Positions 16,755-25,136 of a DNA stretch of 64,000 bases are shown here, piece by piece. The notes below the pieces were generated by a model, which was given only the letters and a program-made list of their open reading frames with translations, did not search any database and was not told the origin of the DNA. Positions within the stretch are counted from its first letter, which is position 1; each line of letters begins with the position of its first letter. Origin of the DNA: Cellulomonas chengniuliangii (GTDB taxonomy: Bacteria > Actinomycetota > Actinomycetes > Actinomycetales > Cellulomonadaceae); contig NZ_CP101988.1 of the NCBI RefSeq assembly GCF_024508335.1, positions 3,507,555 to 3,571,554 on the forward strand. Reading direction: 5' to 3'. Position numbers and translations under genes: made by a program.

Positions 16755-18131
16755 CTACGCCTGCATGTCGACGAACCGCGAGTAGTGGCCCTGGAATGCC
16801 ACGGTGATGGTGTCCGTCGGGCCATTACGATGCTTGGCCACAATGAGGTCGGCCTCTCCCGCGCGGGGCGATTCCTTTTCGTAGGCATCTTCGCGGTGCA
16901 AAAGAATGACCATGTCGGCATCTTGTTCGATAGAGCCGGATTCGCGAAGGTCGCTCATCGCCGGGCGCTTGTCGGTGCGCTGCTCAGGGCCACGGTTCAG
17001 CTGCGAGATGGCGATGACCGGGACCTCGATCTCCTTGGCGAGGAGCTTGAGGGCACGCGAGAACTCCGAGACCTCCTGCTGACGGGACTCGACGCGCTTG
17101 CCGGAGGACATGAGCTGCAGGTAGTCGATGACCACGAGCTTGAGGTCGTGCTTCTGCTTGAGCCGCCGGCACTTCGCGCGGATCTCCATGAGCGACATGT
17201 TCGGCGAGTCGTCGATGAACAGCGGCGCCTCGGAGATCTTGCCCATCGTCGCGGCGAGCTTCTGCCAGTCGTCCTCGCCCATCTGCCCGGTGCGCATCTT
17301 CTGCAGATGGATGCGCGCTTCGGCGGAGAGCAGGCGCATCGTGATCTCGTTGCGGCCCATCTCGAGCGAGAACACAACCGAGGCCAGGTTGTGTCGAATT
17401 GCCGCAGAACGTGCAATATCGATTCCCAGGGTGGATTTTCCAATTGCAGGCCTCGCGGCCAAAACAATCATTTGCCCCGGGTGCAGTCCATTGGTCAGCC
17501 GGTCGAGGTCGGCGAAGCCGGTGGGCACGCCGATCATGCCCTCGCCGCGGTTGCCGGCGGCCTCGATCTCGTCGACGGTGCCGCCAATGACGTCGCCGAG
17601 GATGTGGTAGTCCTCGGTGGTGCGCTTCTCGGTGACGGCGTAGACCTCGGCCTGGGCGTTGTTGACGATCTCGTCGACGTCGCCCCCGTCCGTGGCGTAG
17701 CCGAGCTGGACGATGCGGGTGCCGGCCTCGACGAGGCGGCGCAGCACGGCACGCTCGCGCACGATGCGGGCGTAGTACCCGGCGTTCGCGGCGGTGGGCA
17801 CCATCGAGATGAGGGTGTGCAGGTACGGGGCTCCGCCGATGCGGCCCATGTCGCCGCGCTTGGTCAGCTCGTCGGCGACGGTGACGGCGTCGGCGGGCTC
17901 CCCGCGGCCGTACAGGTCGAGGATCGCGTCGTAGATCGCCTCGTGGGCGGGGCGGTAGAAGTCGGAGCCGCGCAGCTGCTCGACGACGTCGGCGATGGCG
18001 TCCTTCGAGATCATCATGCCGCCGAGCACGCTCTGCTCTGCGGCGACGTCCTGCGGGGGCGTCCGGTCGAATCCGCCGCGGGCGTGCCCGGTGTCGGGCG
18101 GGCCGCCGTACTCGAGCTCCTCGATCGTCAC
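16755..18131 (-). CDS. dnaB: replicative DNA helicase DnaB
   Basis: The 458-residue replicative helicase, which encircles and unwinds DNA at the fork. The N-terminal domain (about 25-130) begins PPQDVAAEQSVLGGMM. The RecA-like C-terminal domain has Walker A at RPAIGKSTL, the DSPNMSLMEIRAKCRRL linker, Walker B at LVVIDYLQLM, and the QLNRGPEQR and ESGSIEQDAD loops. It is full length with no intein. Oddly, 17373-17492 (around Walker A) and 16824-16949 (around ESG/SIEQD) are rich in A/T-ending codons, unlike the rest of the gene. The start at 18131 is a GTG. Confidence 0.96.
   Translation of the reverse strand: MTIEELEYGGPPDTGHARGGFDRTPPQDVAAEQSVLGGMMISKDAIADVVEQLRGSDFYRPAHEAIYDAILDLYGRGEPADAVTVADELTKRGDMGRIGGAPYLHTLISMVPTAANAGYYARIVRERAVLRRLVEAGTRIVQLGYATDGGDVDEIVNNAQAEVYAVTEKRTTEDYHILGDVIGGTVDEIEAAGNRGEGMIGVPTGFADLDRLTNGLHPGQMIVLAARPAIGKSTLGIDIARSAAIRHNLASVVFSLEMGRNEITMRLLSAEARIHLQKMRTGQMGEDDWQKLAATMGKISEAPLFIDDSPNMSLMEIRAKCRRLKQKHDLKLVVIDYLQLMSSGKRVESRQQEVSEFSRALKLLAKEIEVPVIAISQLNRGPEQRTDKRPAMSDLRESGSIEQDADMVILLHREDAYEKESPRAGEADLIVAKHRNGPTDTITVAFQGHYSRFVDMQA
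16824..16949 (-). other. recoded codon island at the ESG/SIEQD intein site of dnaB
   Basis: Forty-two codons, of which 17 end in A or T (for example GAA, CAA, GAT, ATT, CTT, AAT), starting two residues before the ESG/SIE junction (between 16935 and 16934) that is the insertion point of the Synechocystis DnaB intein. Flanking codons are almost all G/C-ending. Confidence 0.75.
17373..17492 (-). other. recoded codon island at the P-loop intein site of dnaB
   Basis: Forty codons, of which 20 end in A or T (AAT GGA, ATT GTT, CCT GCA ATT GGA AAA and others), centred on the Walker A GKS codons (17441-17433). Mycobacterial DnaB inteins are known to interrupt this loop. The protein is intact here. 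Confidence 0.75.
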
Positions 18132-18461
18132 AGACTCATCCCCAGATTCGCGTTCATCGGTCGAACAGGTGTTCTAGCAGGAGGGTCCGACACCATGCCC
18201 GTCACCATGTTCGTCACGCCAACCCTGTCGGTGGCCGCAGGCATCCCTGTCCTCCACCTGCTCGCGAGGTTAGGCGTGGGTGGCCAGCGTTCACAAACCC
18301 GTTATCCACAGGTCCTGTGGACGGCTTGTGGATAGCTGTGGATCTCACGCTCAGAGTTATGCACAAGCCGTGGACAGTCCTGTGGATACGGTGGTGGCTC
18401 GAGGCTGCGCGGCAGCCCTCACCGGCGCAAATGTCATCCACCTGGTGTGGACAGGAGAAAG
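18132..18461. promoter_or_regulatory. dnaB/MATE intergenic region with DnaA-box cluster
   Basis: The 330-bp divergent spacer contains a dense set of DnaA-box-like nonamers between 18302 and 18454. They are TTATCCACA (18302-18310) and TTATGCACA (18357-18365) on the plus strand. On the minus strand they are CCGTCCACA (18316-18324), CTATCCACA (18327-18335), AGATCCACA (18337-18345), CTGTCCACG (18369-18377), GTATCCACA (18381-18389) and CTGTCCACA (18446-18454). Two match TTATNCACA exactly and most others differ by one or two bases. The promoters of dnaB and the MATE gene must also lie here. Confidence 0.7.
18195..18335 (+). CDS. possible 46-residue peptide upstream of MATE gene
   Basis: An ATG at 18195 has a strong AGGAGGG (18179-18185) nine bases upstream and opens a 46-codon frame ending inside the DnaA-box cluster. 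The peptide has a mildly hydrophobic N-terminal half (TMFVTPTLSVAAGIPVLHLLARLG). It may be a leader peptide or chance. No homologue is recognised. Confidence 0.25.
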   Translation: MPVTMFVTPTLSVAAGIPVLHLLARLGVGGQRSQTRYPQVLWTACG

Positions 18462-19805
18462 TTGAACGACATCCCGAAGCGTGGACACCGCACGTCCACG
18501 GTCGACCGCCAGATCCTCACCCTGGCCGTCCCGGCCCTCGGCGCCCTCGTCGCAGAACCCCTGTTCGTGCTGGTCGACTCGGCCGTCGTCGGCCGCCTCG
18601 GCACCGACGAGCTGGCCGGGCTGTCGCTCGCCTCGACCGTCCTGCTGACCATCGTCGGCCTGTGCGTCTTCCTCGCGTACGCCACCACCGCGGCCGTCGC
18701 CCGGCGCACCGGGTCCGGCGACCGGGCAGGCGCCCTGCAGCTCGGCGTCGACGGCCTGTGGCTCGCCGCCGGGCTCGGCGTCCTACTGGCCGCGGCCACC
18801 TGGGCCATGGCGCCGTGGGCCGTCGAGCTGCTGGGCGCCCGCGGCGAGGTCGCGACCCAGGCGATCACCTATCTGCGCTGGTCGGCTCCCGGCCTGCCCG
18901 GGATGCTGCTAGTGCTCGCCGCCACCGGCGCCCTGCGCGGCATGCTCGACACCCGCACCCCCCTGGTCGTCGCGGCCTCCGGCGCCGTCGCCAACGCGGC
19001 CCTCAACGTGACCCTCGTCTACGGCGTCGGCATGGGCATCGCCGGGTCGGGCTTCGGCACGGCCCTCACCCAGCTCGCGATGGGCGCGACGCTCGTCATC
19101 GTCGTGGTGCGGGGCGCCAGGGCTGCCGGGGCGTCCCTGTCCCCCGCCCTCGGGGGCATCCTGGGCAATGCCCGTGCCGGCCTGCCCCTGTTCATCCGCA
19201 CCCTGTCCCTGCGCGTCGCGATCCTGCTCACCGTGTGGGTCGCCACCGGCCTGGGCACCGTGACCCTGGCGGGCCACCAGGTGGTCAACGCCGTGTGGGG
19301 CCTGGTCGCCTTCGCCCTCGACGCCCTCGCGATCGCCGCGCAGGCCCTCGTGGGCCACGCCCTGGGCGCCGGTGACGTGGCACAGGCCCGCTCACTGCTG
19401 CGACGCACCCTGCAGTGGGGTGTCGGGGCGGGCGCGGTGCTCGGGCTCCTGGTGGGCCTGGGCAGCGGCGTGCTCGCCCTGGCGTTCTCGGAGTCCGGCG
19501 ACGTGCGCCACGCCGTCACCGTGGGGTTGCTGGTCGCCGCGGTGACGATGCCGCTCGCCGGCTGGGTGTTCGTGCTCGACGGCGTGCTCATCGGCGCCGG
19601 CGACGGCACGTTCCTCGCGTGGGCGGGACTCGTGACCCTCGCCGCCTACGTCCCGTTCGCACTGGCCGTGCGGGCCTGGGCTCCCCCAGGCGCGGCCGGG
19701 CTGGCGTGGCTCTGGGCGGCCTTCGCAGGGGTGTTCATGATGGCGCGCGCCGTCACGACGGGCCTGCGGGCGCGCGGCGACCGGTGGGCCGTCAGCGGGG
19801 CCTGA
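18462..19805 (+). CDS. MATE-family efflux transporter
   Basis: A 447-residue membrane protein with about 12 helices in two homologous halves, of the DinF-like MATE subfamily (exports cationic or oxidised compounds with Na+ or H+). Recognisable pieces are the ALGALVAEPLFVLVDSAVVGRLGT start and, in the second half, GHQVVNAVWGLVAFALDALAIAAQALVG. The TTG at 18462 is chosen because AGGAG lies 4 bp upstream; a GTG at 18447 has no site. It is divergent from dnaB across the DnaA-box cluster and converges on rplI with a shared terminator. Confidence 0.9.
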   Translation: MNDIPKRGHRTSTVDRQILTLAVPALGALVAEPLFVLVDSAVVGRLGTDELAGLSLASTVLLTIVGLCVFLAYATTAAVARRTGSGDRAGALQLGVDGLWLAAGLGVLLAAATWAMAPWAVELLGARGEVATQAITYLRWSAPGLPGMLLVLAATGALRGMLDTRTPLVVAASGAVANAALNVTLVYGVGMGIAGSGFGTALTQLAMGATLVIVVVRGARAAGASLSPALGGILGNARAGLPLFIRTLSLRVAILLTVWVATGLGTVTLAGHQVVNAVWGLVAFALDALAIAAQALVGHALGAGDVAQARSLLRRTLQWGVGAGAVLGLLVGLGSGVLALAFSESGDVRHAVTVGLLVAAVTMPLAGWVFVLDGVLIGAGDGTFLAWAGLVTLAAYVPFALAVRAWAPPGAAGLAWLWAAFAGVFMMARAVTTGLRARGDRWAVSGA

Positions 19806-19849
19806 GCCCTCAGCGGACCGGATCCGAGCACTCGGGGAAAGCAGACGCA

Positions 19850-19887
19850 CGAAGGCCCGGCCCCTCCGAGGAGGGACCGGGCCTTCG
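19850..19887. terminator. bidirectional hairpin between MATE gene and rplI
   Basis: CGAAGGCCCGG and CCGGGCCTTCG form an 11-bp outer stem extended by CCCTCC/GGAGGG, located between the two convergent stop codons. Confidence 0.85.
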
Positions 19888-19905
19888 GCGATCAGGTGAA
19901 GCAGG

Positions 19906-20355
19906 TCAGGCGGCGACGACCTTGACGGTCACGTTCGCCGAGACGTCCGCGTGCAGGCGGACCTTGACCTCGAACTCGCCGACAGCCTTGATCGGCTGAC
20001 CGACCTCGATCTTGCGACGGTCGACGGACGGGCCGCCGGCAGCCTTGACCGCGTCAGCGATCTCAGCGGTCGTCACGGCGCCGAACAGACGGCCGGACTC
20101 GCCGGCCTTCGCCGACACGACGACCGGCTTGGACTGCAGCGAGTCACGCGTCGCCTTCGCCTCGTCGAGCGTCTCGATCTCGCGGGCCTTGCGGGCCTTG
20201 CGGATCGCGGCGATCTCCTTCTCGGCGCCCTTGCTCCAGCCGGTGGCCAGGCCACGGGGGACGAGGAAGTTGCGGGCGTACCCGTCCTTCACGTCCACCA
20301 CGTCGCCCGGAGCACCGAGACCGGTGACCTCGTGGGTCAGGATGAGCTTGGCCAT
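19906..20355 (-). CDS. rplI: 50S ribosomal protein bL9
   Basis: A 149-residue ribosomal protein that binds 23S rRNA. The N-terminal domain shows the bL9 signature [19 protein letters not shown] (near residues 17-35). A long charged helix connects it to the C-terminal domain ending in [18 protein letters not shown]. It is the last gene of the rpsF-ssb-rpsR-rplI operon, 15 bp after rpsR, and shares the terminator with the MATE gene. Confidence 0.97.
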   Translation of the reverse strand: MAKLILTHEVTGLGAPGDVVDVKDGYARNFLVPRGLATGWSKGAEKEIAAIRKARKAREIETLDEAKATRDSLQSKPVVVSAKAGESGRLFGAVTTAEIADAVKAAGGPSVDRRKIEVGQPIKAVGEFEVKVRLHADVSANVTVKVVAA

Positions 20356-20370
20356 GGGTCTACCTCCTTC

Positions 20371-20607
20371 TCAGCGAGCGGACGACGAGTACGGCAGGAG
20401 CGCCATCTCGCGTGCGTTCTTGACGGCACGCGCGATCGCGCGCTGCTCCTGGGTGGTGACACCGGTCACCCGGCGTGCGCGGATCTTCCCGCGGTCCGAG
20501 ATGAACTTGCGCAGCAGCGCGGTGTCCTTGTAGTCGACGACATCGATCTTCGCCGCCTTGAGCGGGTTCAGCTTCTTCTTGGGCTTGCGAACAACGGCCT
20601 TGGCCAT
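20371..20607 (-). CDS. rpsR: 30S ribosomal protein bS18
   Basis: A 78-residue protein that pairs with bS6 on the platform of the small subunit. Recognised by [18 protein letters not shown] and [22 protein letters not shown]. The ATG at 20607 follows AAGGAG; an in-frame upstream ATG at 20625 is rejected. The N-terminus is [12 protein letters not shown] without the zinc-binding cysteines, so it is the Cys-free form. Confidence 0.97.
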   Translation of the reverse strand: MAKAVVRKPKKKLNPLKAAKIDVVDYKDTALLRKFISDRGKIRARRVTGVTTQEQRAIARAVKNAREMALLPYSSSAR

Positions 20608-20637
20608 CGCGGTGCTCCTTGTCATGAAGTCCGGGAG

Positions 20638-20661
20638 CCCGGGGCGTTGCCATACCCCGGG
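20638..20661. other. hairpin between ssb and rpsR
   Basis: CCCGGGG and CCCCGGG arms (7 bp) with a 10-base loop lie between two genes of one operon. It may be an mRNA processing or attenuation element that lets rpsR-rplI be expressed differently from ssb. Confidence 0.45.
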
Positions 20662-20690
20662 ATGGGTGTGTCAGTGGTGCTGGGCGCCGA

Positions 20691-21212
20691 TCAGAACGGA
20701 GGCTCGTCGGAGAAGCCGCCGCCGGAGCCGCCGGGGGCCGGCGTGGCCCACGGGTCGTCCTGCTGGCTGCCGCCACCGCTCGAGCTGCCGCCACCGGAGA
20801 AGCCGCCACCGCCGCCTCCGCCGAAGCCACCGCCGCCGCCACCCGAGCGCTGGGCCCGGGTGACCTTGGCGCTGGCGTAGCGCAGGGACGGGCCGACCTC
20901 GTCGACCTGCAGCTCGTACACAGTGCGCTTCTCGCCCTCGCGGGTCTCGTAGGAGCGCTGCACGAGCCGACCGGTCACGATGACGCGGGTGCCCTTGGTG
21001 AGTGACTCAGCGACGTTCTCCGCAGCCTCGCGCCAGATCGAGCAGCGGAGGAACAGCGTGTCGCCGTCCTTCCACTCGTTCGACTGACGGTCGAAGGTGC
21101 GGGGGGTGGAGGCCACCGTGAAGTTGGCGACGGCAGCCCCTGACGGGGTGAAGCGCAGCTCCGGGTCCCCGGTCAGGTTCCCGATCACCGTGATGACGGT
21201 CTCGCCAGCCAT
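20691..21212 (-). CDS. ssb: single-stranded DNA-binding protein
   Basis: A 173-residue SSB that coats single-stranded DNA during replication and repair. The OB fold covers about residues 1-110 ([27 protein letters not shown], later [24 protein letters not shown]). A Gly/Ser-rich flexible tail follows, with several runs of five or more glycines, and the acidic tip DEPPF that recruits partner proteins. Located between rpsF and rpsR as in other actinobacteria. The ATG at 21212 has a GAGGAGG site upstream. Confidence 0.97.
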   Translation of the reverse strand: MAGETVITVIGNLTGDPELRFTPSGAAVANFTVASTPRTFDRQSNEWKDGDTLFLRCSIWREAAENVAESLTKGTRVIVTGRLVQRSYETREGEKRTVYELQVDEVGPSLRYASAKVTRAQRSGGGGGGFGGGGGGGFSGGGSSSGGGSQQDDPWATPAPGGSGGGFSDEPPF

Positions 21213-21274
21213 GCGGGCCTCCTCGTTCGTCGTGAGTCAGATGGTGCGTACGTTAAAGAGCAGGTCTGACGCGC

Positions 21275-21568
21275 TCAGGCGTTGGCGCGAAGGACCTTGG
21301 TACGCAGGACGACCTCGTTGAGGCCCAGCTGACGGTCGAGCTCCTTGGCGGTCGCGGGCGTCGACGTGAAGTCGATAACCGCGTAGATGCCCTCGGACTT
21401 CTTCTGGATGTCGTACGCCAGACGGCGCCGTCCCCAGATGTCGACCTTGTCGACCGTGCCGCCATCGGTCTTGATGACGGACAGGTACTTGTCGAGCGAA
21501 GGAGCAACCGTGCGCTCTTCGATCTCGGGGTCGAGGATGATCATGATCTCGTACTGACGCAGGCTCAT
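21275..21568 (-). CDS. rpsF: 30S ribosomal protein bS6
   Basis: A 97-residue protein that binds bS18 on the small-subunit platform. The start at 21568 has GGAGG upstream; an in-frame ATG at 21589 is less likely. Recognised by [33 protein letters not shown] and the AKELDRQL helix. It is the first gene of the rpsF-ssb-rpsR-rplI operon. A hairpin in its leader (GTCACGG/CCGTGAC arms, 21592-21610 on the plus strand) could be part of an S6:S18 autoregulatory element, but the conserved details were not verified. Confidence 0.96.
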   Translation of the reverse strand: MSLRQYEIMIILDPEIEERTVAPSLDKYLSVIKTDGGTVDKVDIWGRRRLAYDIQKKSEGIYAVIDFTSTPATAKELDRQLGLNEVVLRTKVLRANA

Positions 21569-21591
21569 ACCCACCTCCTCTGGTCTCAACG

Positions 21592-21610
21592 GTCACGGTC
21601 TGTCCGTGAC
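21592..21610 (-). promoter_or_regulatory. hairpin in rpsF leader
   Basis: A 7-bp stem with a 5-base loop, 24 bp upstream of the rpsF start. The leader of rpsF is where S6:S18 complexes bind to repress translation in many bacteria; this is a candidate only. Confidence 0.35.
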
Positions 21611-21745
21611 AGGAGGGTCATCGTGCGTCGCTGCGCCAGGGCCTGGGCCATGGCGCCGCCTGTCGTCGAGATCGATCTGCGACCTCATCGACAGGCACAG
21701 CAAGGGGCCTAGGCTACCGCGCTGCGGCCCGCCGCCGAAATCCGG

Positions 21746-24166
21746 TCACCCACCTGCCGGGGGATCCGCCGGGGGCACGGGCGGGTCCTGGGTGGGCTGC
21801 GGCGTCGGAGCGGGCGGCGGGACGGTCACCGGTGGCTGGGTGGGCTTGGGCGCGGGACCGGTCGAGACGACGATCGTCACGGTCGTGCCCTTCGGGACAC
21901 TGGCGCCGGAACCGGGGTTCGCGCTGACGACGCGGCCCTTCGCCACGGTCTCGGACGGCTGCGACTGCACCGCCACCGACAGCCCGGCGTTCGAGAGCGC
22001 CGCCTCGGCGTCCGCCTCGAGCTTGCCCTCGAGCGCGGGCACCGCCACGTTCTCGATGACCGGCTCCTCGACCTCCGGCTCCTCGGTGACCTCCTCGGTG
22101 GGCGTCGCGGTGGGCATCCCGCCCACGTTGGCGCGCGCCGGGAACTGCTGCACCTGCGCGTAGGGCTCGAGGGTGAAGGCCTTCTTCATGTAGTCGGCCC
22201 AGAGCGCCGCGGGCCAGGTCGAGCCCGTGATCTCCCTCACCCCGCCGAACGCGGCGATGGAGTCCTGCCCCTTCCCGTCCGCCGCCTCCTGGCTCAGTGC
22301 CACGGCCGTGGAGATCTGCGGCGTGTACCCGACGAACCACGCCGACTTGTTGTCCGTCGAGGTGCCGGTCTTGCCGGCGATCGGCCTGCCGAGCGGCTTG
22401 ACGTACTTCTTTCCCGACCCGTTCTCGACCACCTGGGTCATGGCGTACGTGGTGTCCGCCATGACGTCCGCCTCGAACCGCTTCTCCTGCACCCGGTCCG
22501 GGACGAGCGCCTCGGAGCCGTCGCTGATGTAGGTGATCTTGCGGACGATGAACGGCTCCGAGTACGTGCCCTGCGCGGCGATCGTGGCGTAGGCGCTGGC
22601 CATGTCGAGCGGGTGCACCAGCCCGGATCCGAGCACGTTCGAGGCGACGGCCTCCACCTCGGTCGTGATGCCGAGCTCGCGCGCCACCTCGGCCGTCTTC
22701 GCCGGCGTCACGTCGTTGTTGAGCTGGGCGTAGACCGTGTTGACCGACTGCTCCGTGGCCTTCACCAAGTCGATCGTGCCGAACGAGTCCCCGCCGAAGT
22801 TCTGCACCGCCTTGTCGCCCCAGCCCGGCAGGTCCCGCATGGGGCTCGCGCCGGAGTAGGTGGTGCCCAGCCCGATGCCCTGCTCCAGGGCGGCGACCAG
22901 CGTGAACGGCTTGAACGTCGATCCGGCCTGGATCTTGTCCCAGGTGACCCGGTTGCGCTGGTCCACGAGGAAGTCGCCGCCGCCGAACAGGGCGACGATG
23001 GCCCCGTCGGTGGGGTCGATGGACACGATGCCGGCCTTGGTGCGCTCGTTGGGCGCCTCGCCCGCGAGGGTCCCGTCGAAGAGGGCATTGGCCGAGTCAA
23101 CAGCGGCCTGCTGCAGCGGCTCCTGGATCGTGGTGACGATCTTGTAGCCCTTGGTGGCGATCATCTCCTCGGTGATGCCCTCTTCAGCCAGCTCGTCCTT
23201 GACCATCTTGATGAGGTGGCCGTTGGTGCCCCCGTTGACGCTGCTGCGCTCGTGCACGATCGTCTCGGGGAACACCTGGGCGTCCCGCTCGGCCTGCGTG
23301 ATGTGGCCGTCCTTGACCATGTTGGCGAGCACGGAGTTCCACCGCTGCTCGGCCTTCTCAGGCGACACGGCGGGGTCCCAGTTGTTGGGCGAGGGGATGA
23401 TCCCGGCCAGGAGGGCGGCCTGCGAGACCGTGAGGTCCTTGGCCTCGACGCCGAAGTACGTCTTCGCGGCGACCTGGATGCCGTAGGCGTCGCGGCCGAA
23501 GTAGATGGTGTTGAGGTAGCGGCCGAGGATGTCCTTCTTGTCGACCGTCTGGTTGATCTTGACGGCGAGCAGGGCTTCCTTGGCCTTGCCCACGTAGGAC
23601 TTGGTCGGCAGGTTGTAGTACCGCTCGACGTATTGCTGCGTGAGGGTCGAGGCGCCCTGCTGCTTGCCGCCGCTCACGTTGTTGAGCAGCGCGCGGACGG
23701 TGCCCTTCACGGAGACCCCGCGGTTCTCCCAGAAGGTGCGGTCCTCGGAGGCGATGACCGCGTCACCGACATGCTTGGGCAGCGTGTCGTACGGGACGAT
23801 CTCGCGCTTCTGCGCGGCGATCGTGGCCATCTCGGAGCCAGGGGTGCCGTCGGGGTTGTCGGCGAAGTAGATCGTCGACGCCTCCGACTGGATCTCGGCG
23901 TCCGGGTCGGGCACTTCGATGACGACGTAGGCGGCCGCGAGGGCGCCGAACCCCAGGAAGGCGACGCCGAGCACGGACCCGAGCAGGAAGCGCCAGGACG
24001 GAAGCCAGCGGTGCAGGCCGCGGTAGCCGGTGCGCGGGTAGTCGAAGAAACGGCGGCGCGGAGCGGCCTTGCGTCCGCGGGCGGTGGAGCCGCGACGCGC
24101 GGGCGTGGAAGCCCGACGGTTGGAGCCTGCCAAGACCTTGCCTTCCTGCTGACATCCGGACCGCAA
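21746..24166 (-). CDS. class A penicillin-binding protein with C-terminal PASTA domain
   Basis: An 806-residue bifunctional peptidoglycan synthase of the PonA1 type. A basic cytoplasmic N-terminus (about 60 aa) precedes one membrane helix (FLLGSVLGVAFLGFGALAAAYVV). The glycosyltransferase domain has the catalytic Glu in SEDRTFWENRGV and the QGASTLTQQ motif. The transpeptidase has the active-site Ser in AGSTFKPF and a KTGTS motif. A single PASTA domain (AVPALEGKLEADAEAALSNAGL) is followed by a Pro-rich tail. The ATG at 24166 is used; a TTG at 24133 behind AAGG is an alternative. Its place next to rpsF and the PadR-ino1 pair resembles ponA1 in mycobacteria. Confidence 0.94.
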   Translation of the reverse strand: MRSGCQQEGKVLAGSNRRASTPARRGSTARGRKAAPRRRFFDYPRTGYRGLHRWLPSWRFLLGSVLGVAFLGFGALAAAYVVIEVPDPDAEIQSEASTIYFADNPDGTPGSEMATIAAQKREIVPYDTLPKHVGDAVIASEDRTFWENRGVSVKGTVRALLNNVSGGKQQGASTLTQQYVERYYNLPTKSYVGKAKEALLAVKINQTVDKKDILGRYLNTIYFGRDAYGIQVAAKTYFGVEAKDLTVSQAALLAGIIPSPNNWDPAVSPEKAEQRWNSVLANMVKDGHITQAERDAQVFPETIVHERSSVNGGTNGHLIKMVKDELAEEGITEEMIATKGYKIVTTIQEPLQQAAVDSANALFDGTLAGEAPNERTKAGIVSIDPTDGAIVALFGGGDFLVDQRNRVTWDKIQAGSTFKPFTLVAALEQGIGLGTTYSGASPMRDLPGWGDKAVQNFGGDSFGTIDLVKATEQSVNTVYAQLNNDVTPAKTAEVARELGITTEVEAVASNVLGSGLVHPLDMASAYATIAAQGTYSEPFIVRKITYISDGSEALVPDRVQEKRFEADVMADTTYAMTQVVENGSGKKYVKPLGRPIAGKTGTSTDNKSAWFVGYTPQISTAVALSQEAADGKGQDSIAAFGGVREITGSTWPAALWADYMKKAFTLEPYAQVQQFPARANVGGMPTATPTEEVTEEPEVEEPVIENVAVPALEGKLEADAEAALSNAGLSVAVQSQPSETVAKGRVVSANPGSGASVPKGTTVTIVVSTGPAPKPTQPPVTVPPPAPTPQPTQDPPVPPADPPAGG

Positions 24167-24479
24167 TCCGCCCAGCAGGCAGCAGCACGCGCCGGGGGGA
24201 CCGCCGGTTCAGTATGGGGGAACGGGTTGTGCATGGGCACGGAAGACCTCGACCGGGACCCCGGATTCACATGATCGTCACCGAATCCGCTCGGGGCGCC
24301 GCACCCCGCCGAGCACTGCTTGTTGCCGCGGGCGCCCCCGTAGCCGTACTGTCGATGTATCAACTCGATACATCGACACGCGCCCAACGGGGACAGAATC
24401 CCCCCAGCGAGCGCAGACGATGCCCCCGAGTACCACGTCAGAGCTCGTCGGAGCAGCAGACCCAGTCAGGAGGTGCCAG
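24167..24479. promoter_or_regulatory. divergent promoter region of PBP and padR-ino1
   Basis: A 313-bp spacer. Besides the palindrome at 24351-24377 and the padR ribosome-binding site (AGGAGG, 24468-24473), no gene or repeat is visible. Confidence 0.6.
24351..24377. promoter_or_regulatory. PadR-type operator
   Basis: A perfect inverted repeat GTCGATGTATC-AACTC-GATACATCGAC with 11-bp arms. It contains the ATGT-N-ACAT pattern typical of PadR operators and lies about 100 bp upstream of the padR start. It is notably AT-rich for this genome, so it may also overlap the promoter. Confidence 0.8.
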
Positions 24480-25136
24480 GTGCGCGGACGCGCTGATGTG
24501 CTCGAGCCGGCCATCCTGGGCCTCCTGCACGAGACTCCGATGCACGGCTACGAGCTGCGCAAGCGGCTCAACCTGCTCCTCGGGTCCTTCCGGGCGCTGT
24601 CGTACGGATCGCTGTACCCGTGCCTCAAGTCGCTCGTGGCCCGCGGCTGGATCATCGGCATCGACTCCCCCGCGGCCCCGCCGCACGCCCTGTCCGGCAA
24701 GCGGGCGCGGATCGTCTACCAGCTGACCGCCGAGGGCAAGGAGGAGTTCCTCCAGGTGCTCTCCTCCTCGGGCCCAGCCGCCTGGGAGGACGAGAACTTC
24801 GGCGTCAGGTTCGCCTTCTTCGGCCAGACCGACGCCGACACCCGGCTGCGCATCCTCGAGGGTCGGCGCAGCCGTCTCACCGAGCGGCTCGAGACCATCC
24901 GGCTGTCGTTCAACCGCACACGCGAGCGCATGGACGAGTACACGCTCGAGCTCCAGCGCCACGGCCTCGAGCAGGTCGAGCGCGAGGTGCGGTGGCTCGA
25001 CGGCCTCATTGACAACGAGCGCGGCCAACGCCGCGCCCGTACCCCTGGCGCCGGCCACCCGGCCGACGCCGAACTCCCCGCTGTCGACGGCGCCCAAGGC
25101 ACGCCGGCACAGACAACCGAGAAGGAGCGAGGATGA
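24480..25136 (+). CDS. PadR-family transcriptional regulator
   Basis: A 218-residue regulator. The GTG at 24480 is chosen because AGGAGG precedes it by 6 bp; in-frame sequence extends to 24420 without such a site. The N-terminal winged helix is recognised by [23 protein letters not shown] and [20 protein letters not shown]. The C-terminal half, with a long helix ([26 protein letters not shown]), is the dimerising Vir-like part. Its stop overlaps the ino1 start (ATGA), so it is translated together with ino1 and probably represses the operon through the upstream palindrome. Confidence 0.9.
   Translation: MRGRADVLEPAILGLLHETPMHGYELRKRLNLLLGSFRALSYGSLYPCLKSLVARGWIIGIDSPAAPPHALSGKRARIVYQLTAEGKEEFLQVLSSSGPAAWEDENFGVRFAFFGQTDADTRLRILEGRRSRLTERLETIRLSFNRTRERMDEYTLELQRHGLEQVEREVRWLDGLIDNERGQRRARTPGAGHPADAELPAVDGAQGTPAQTTEKERG

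Noticed and set aside
16755..18131. An intein within dnaB
   Set aside because: The protein reads continuously through both insertion sites with normal length; only the codon islands hint at a past element.
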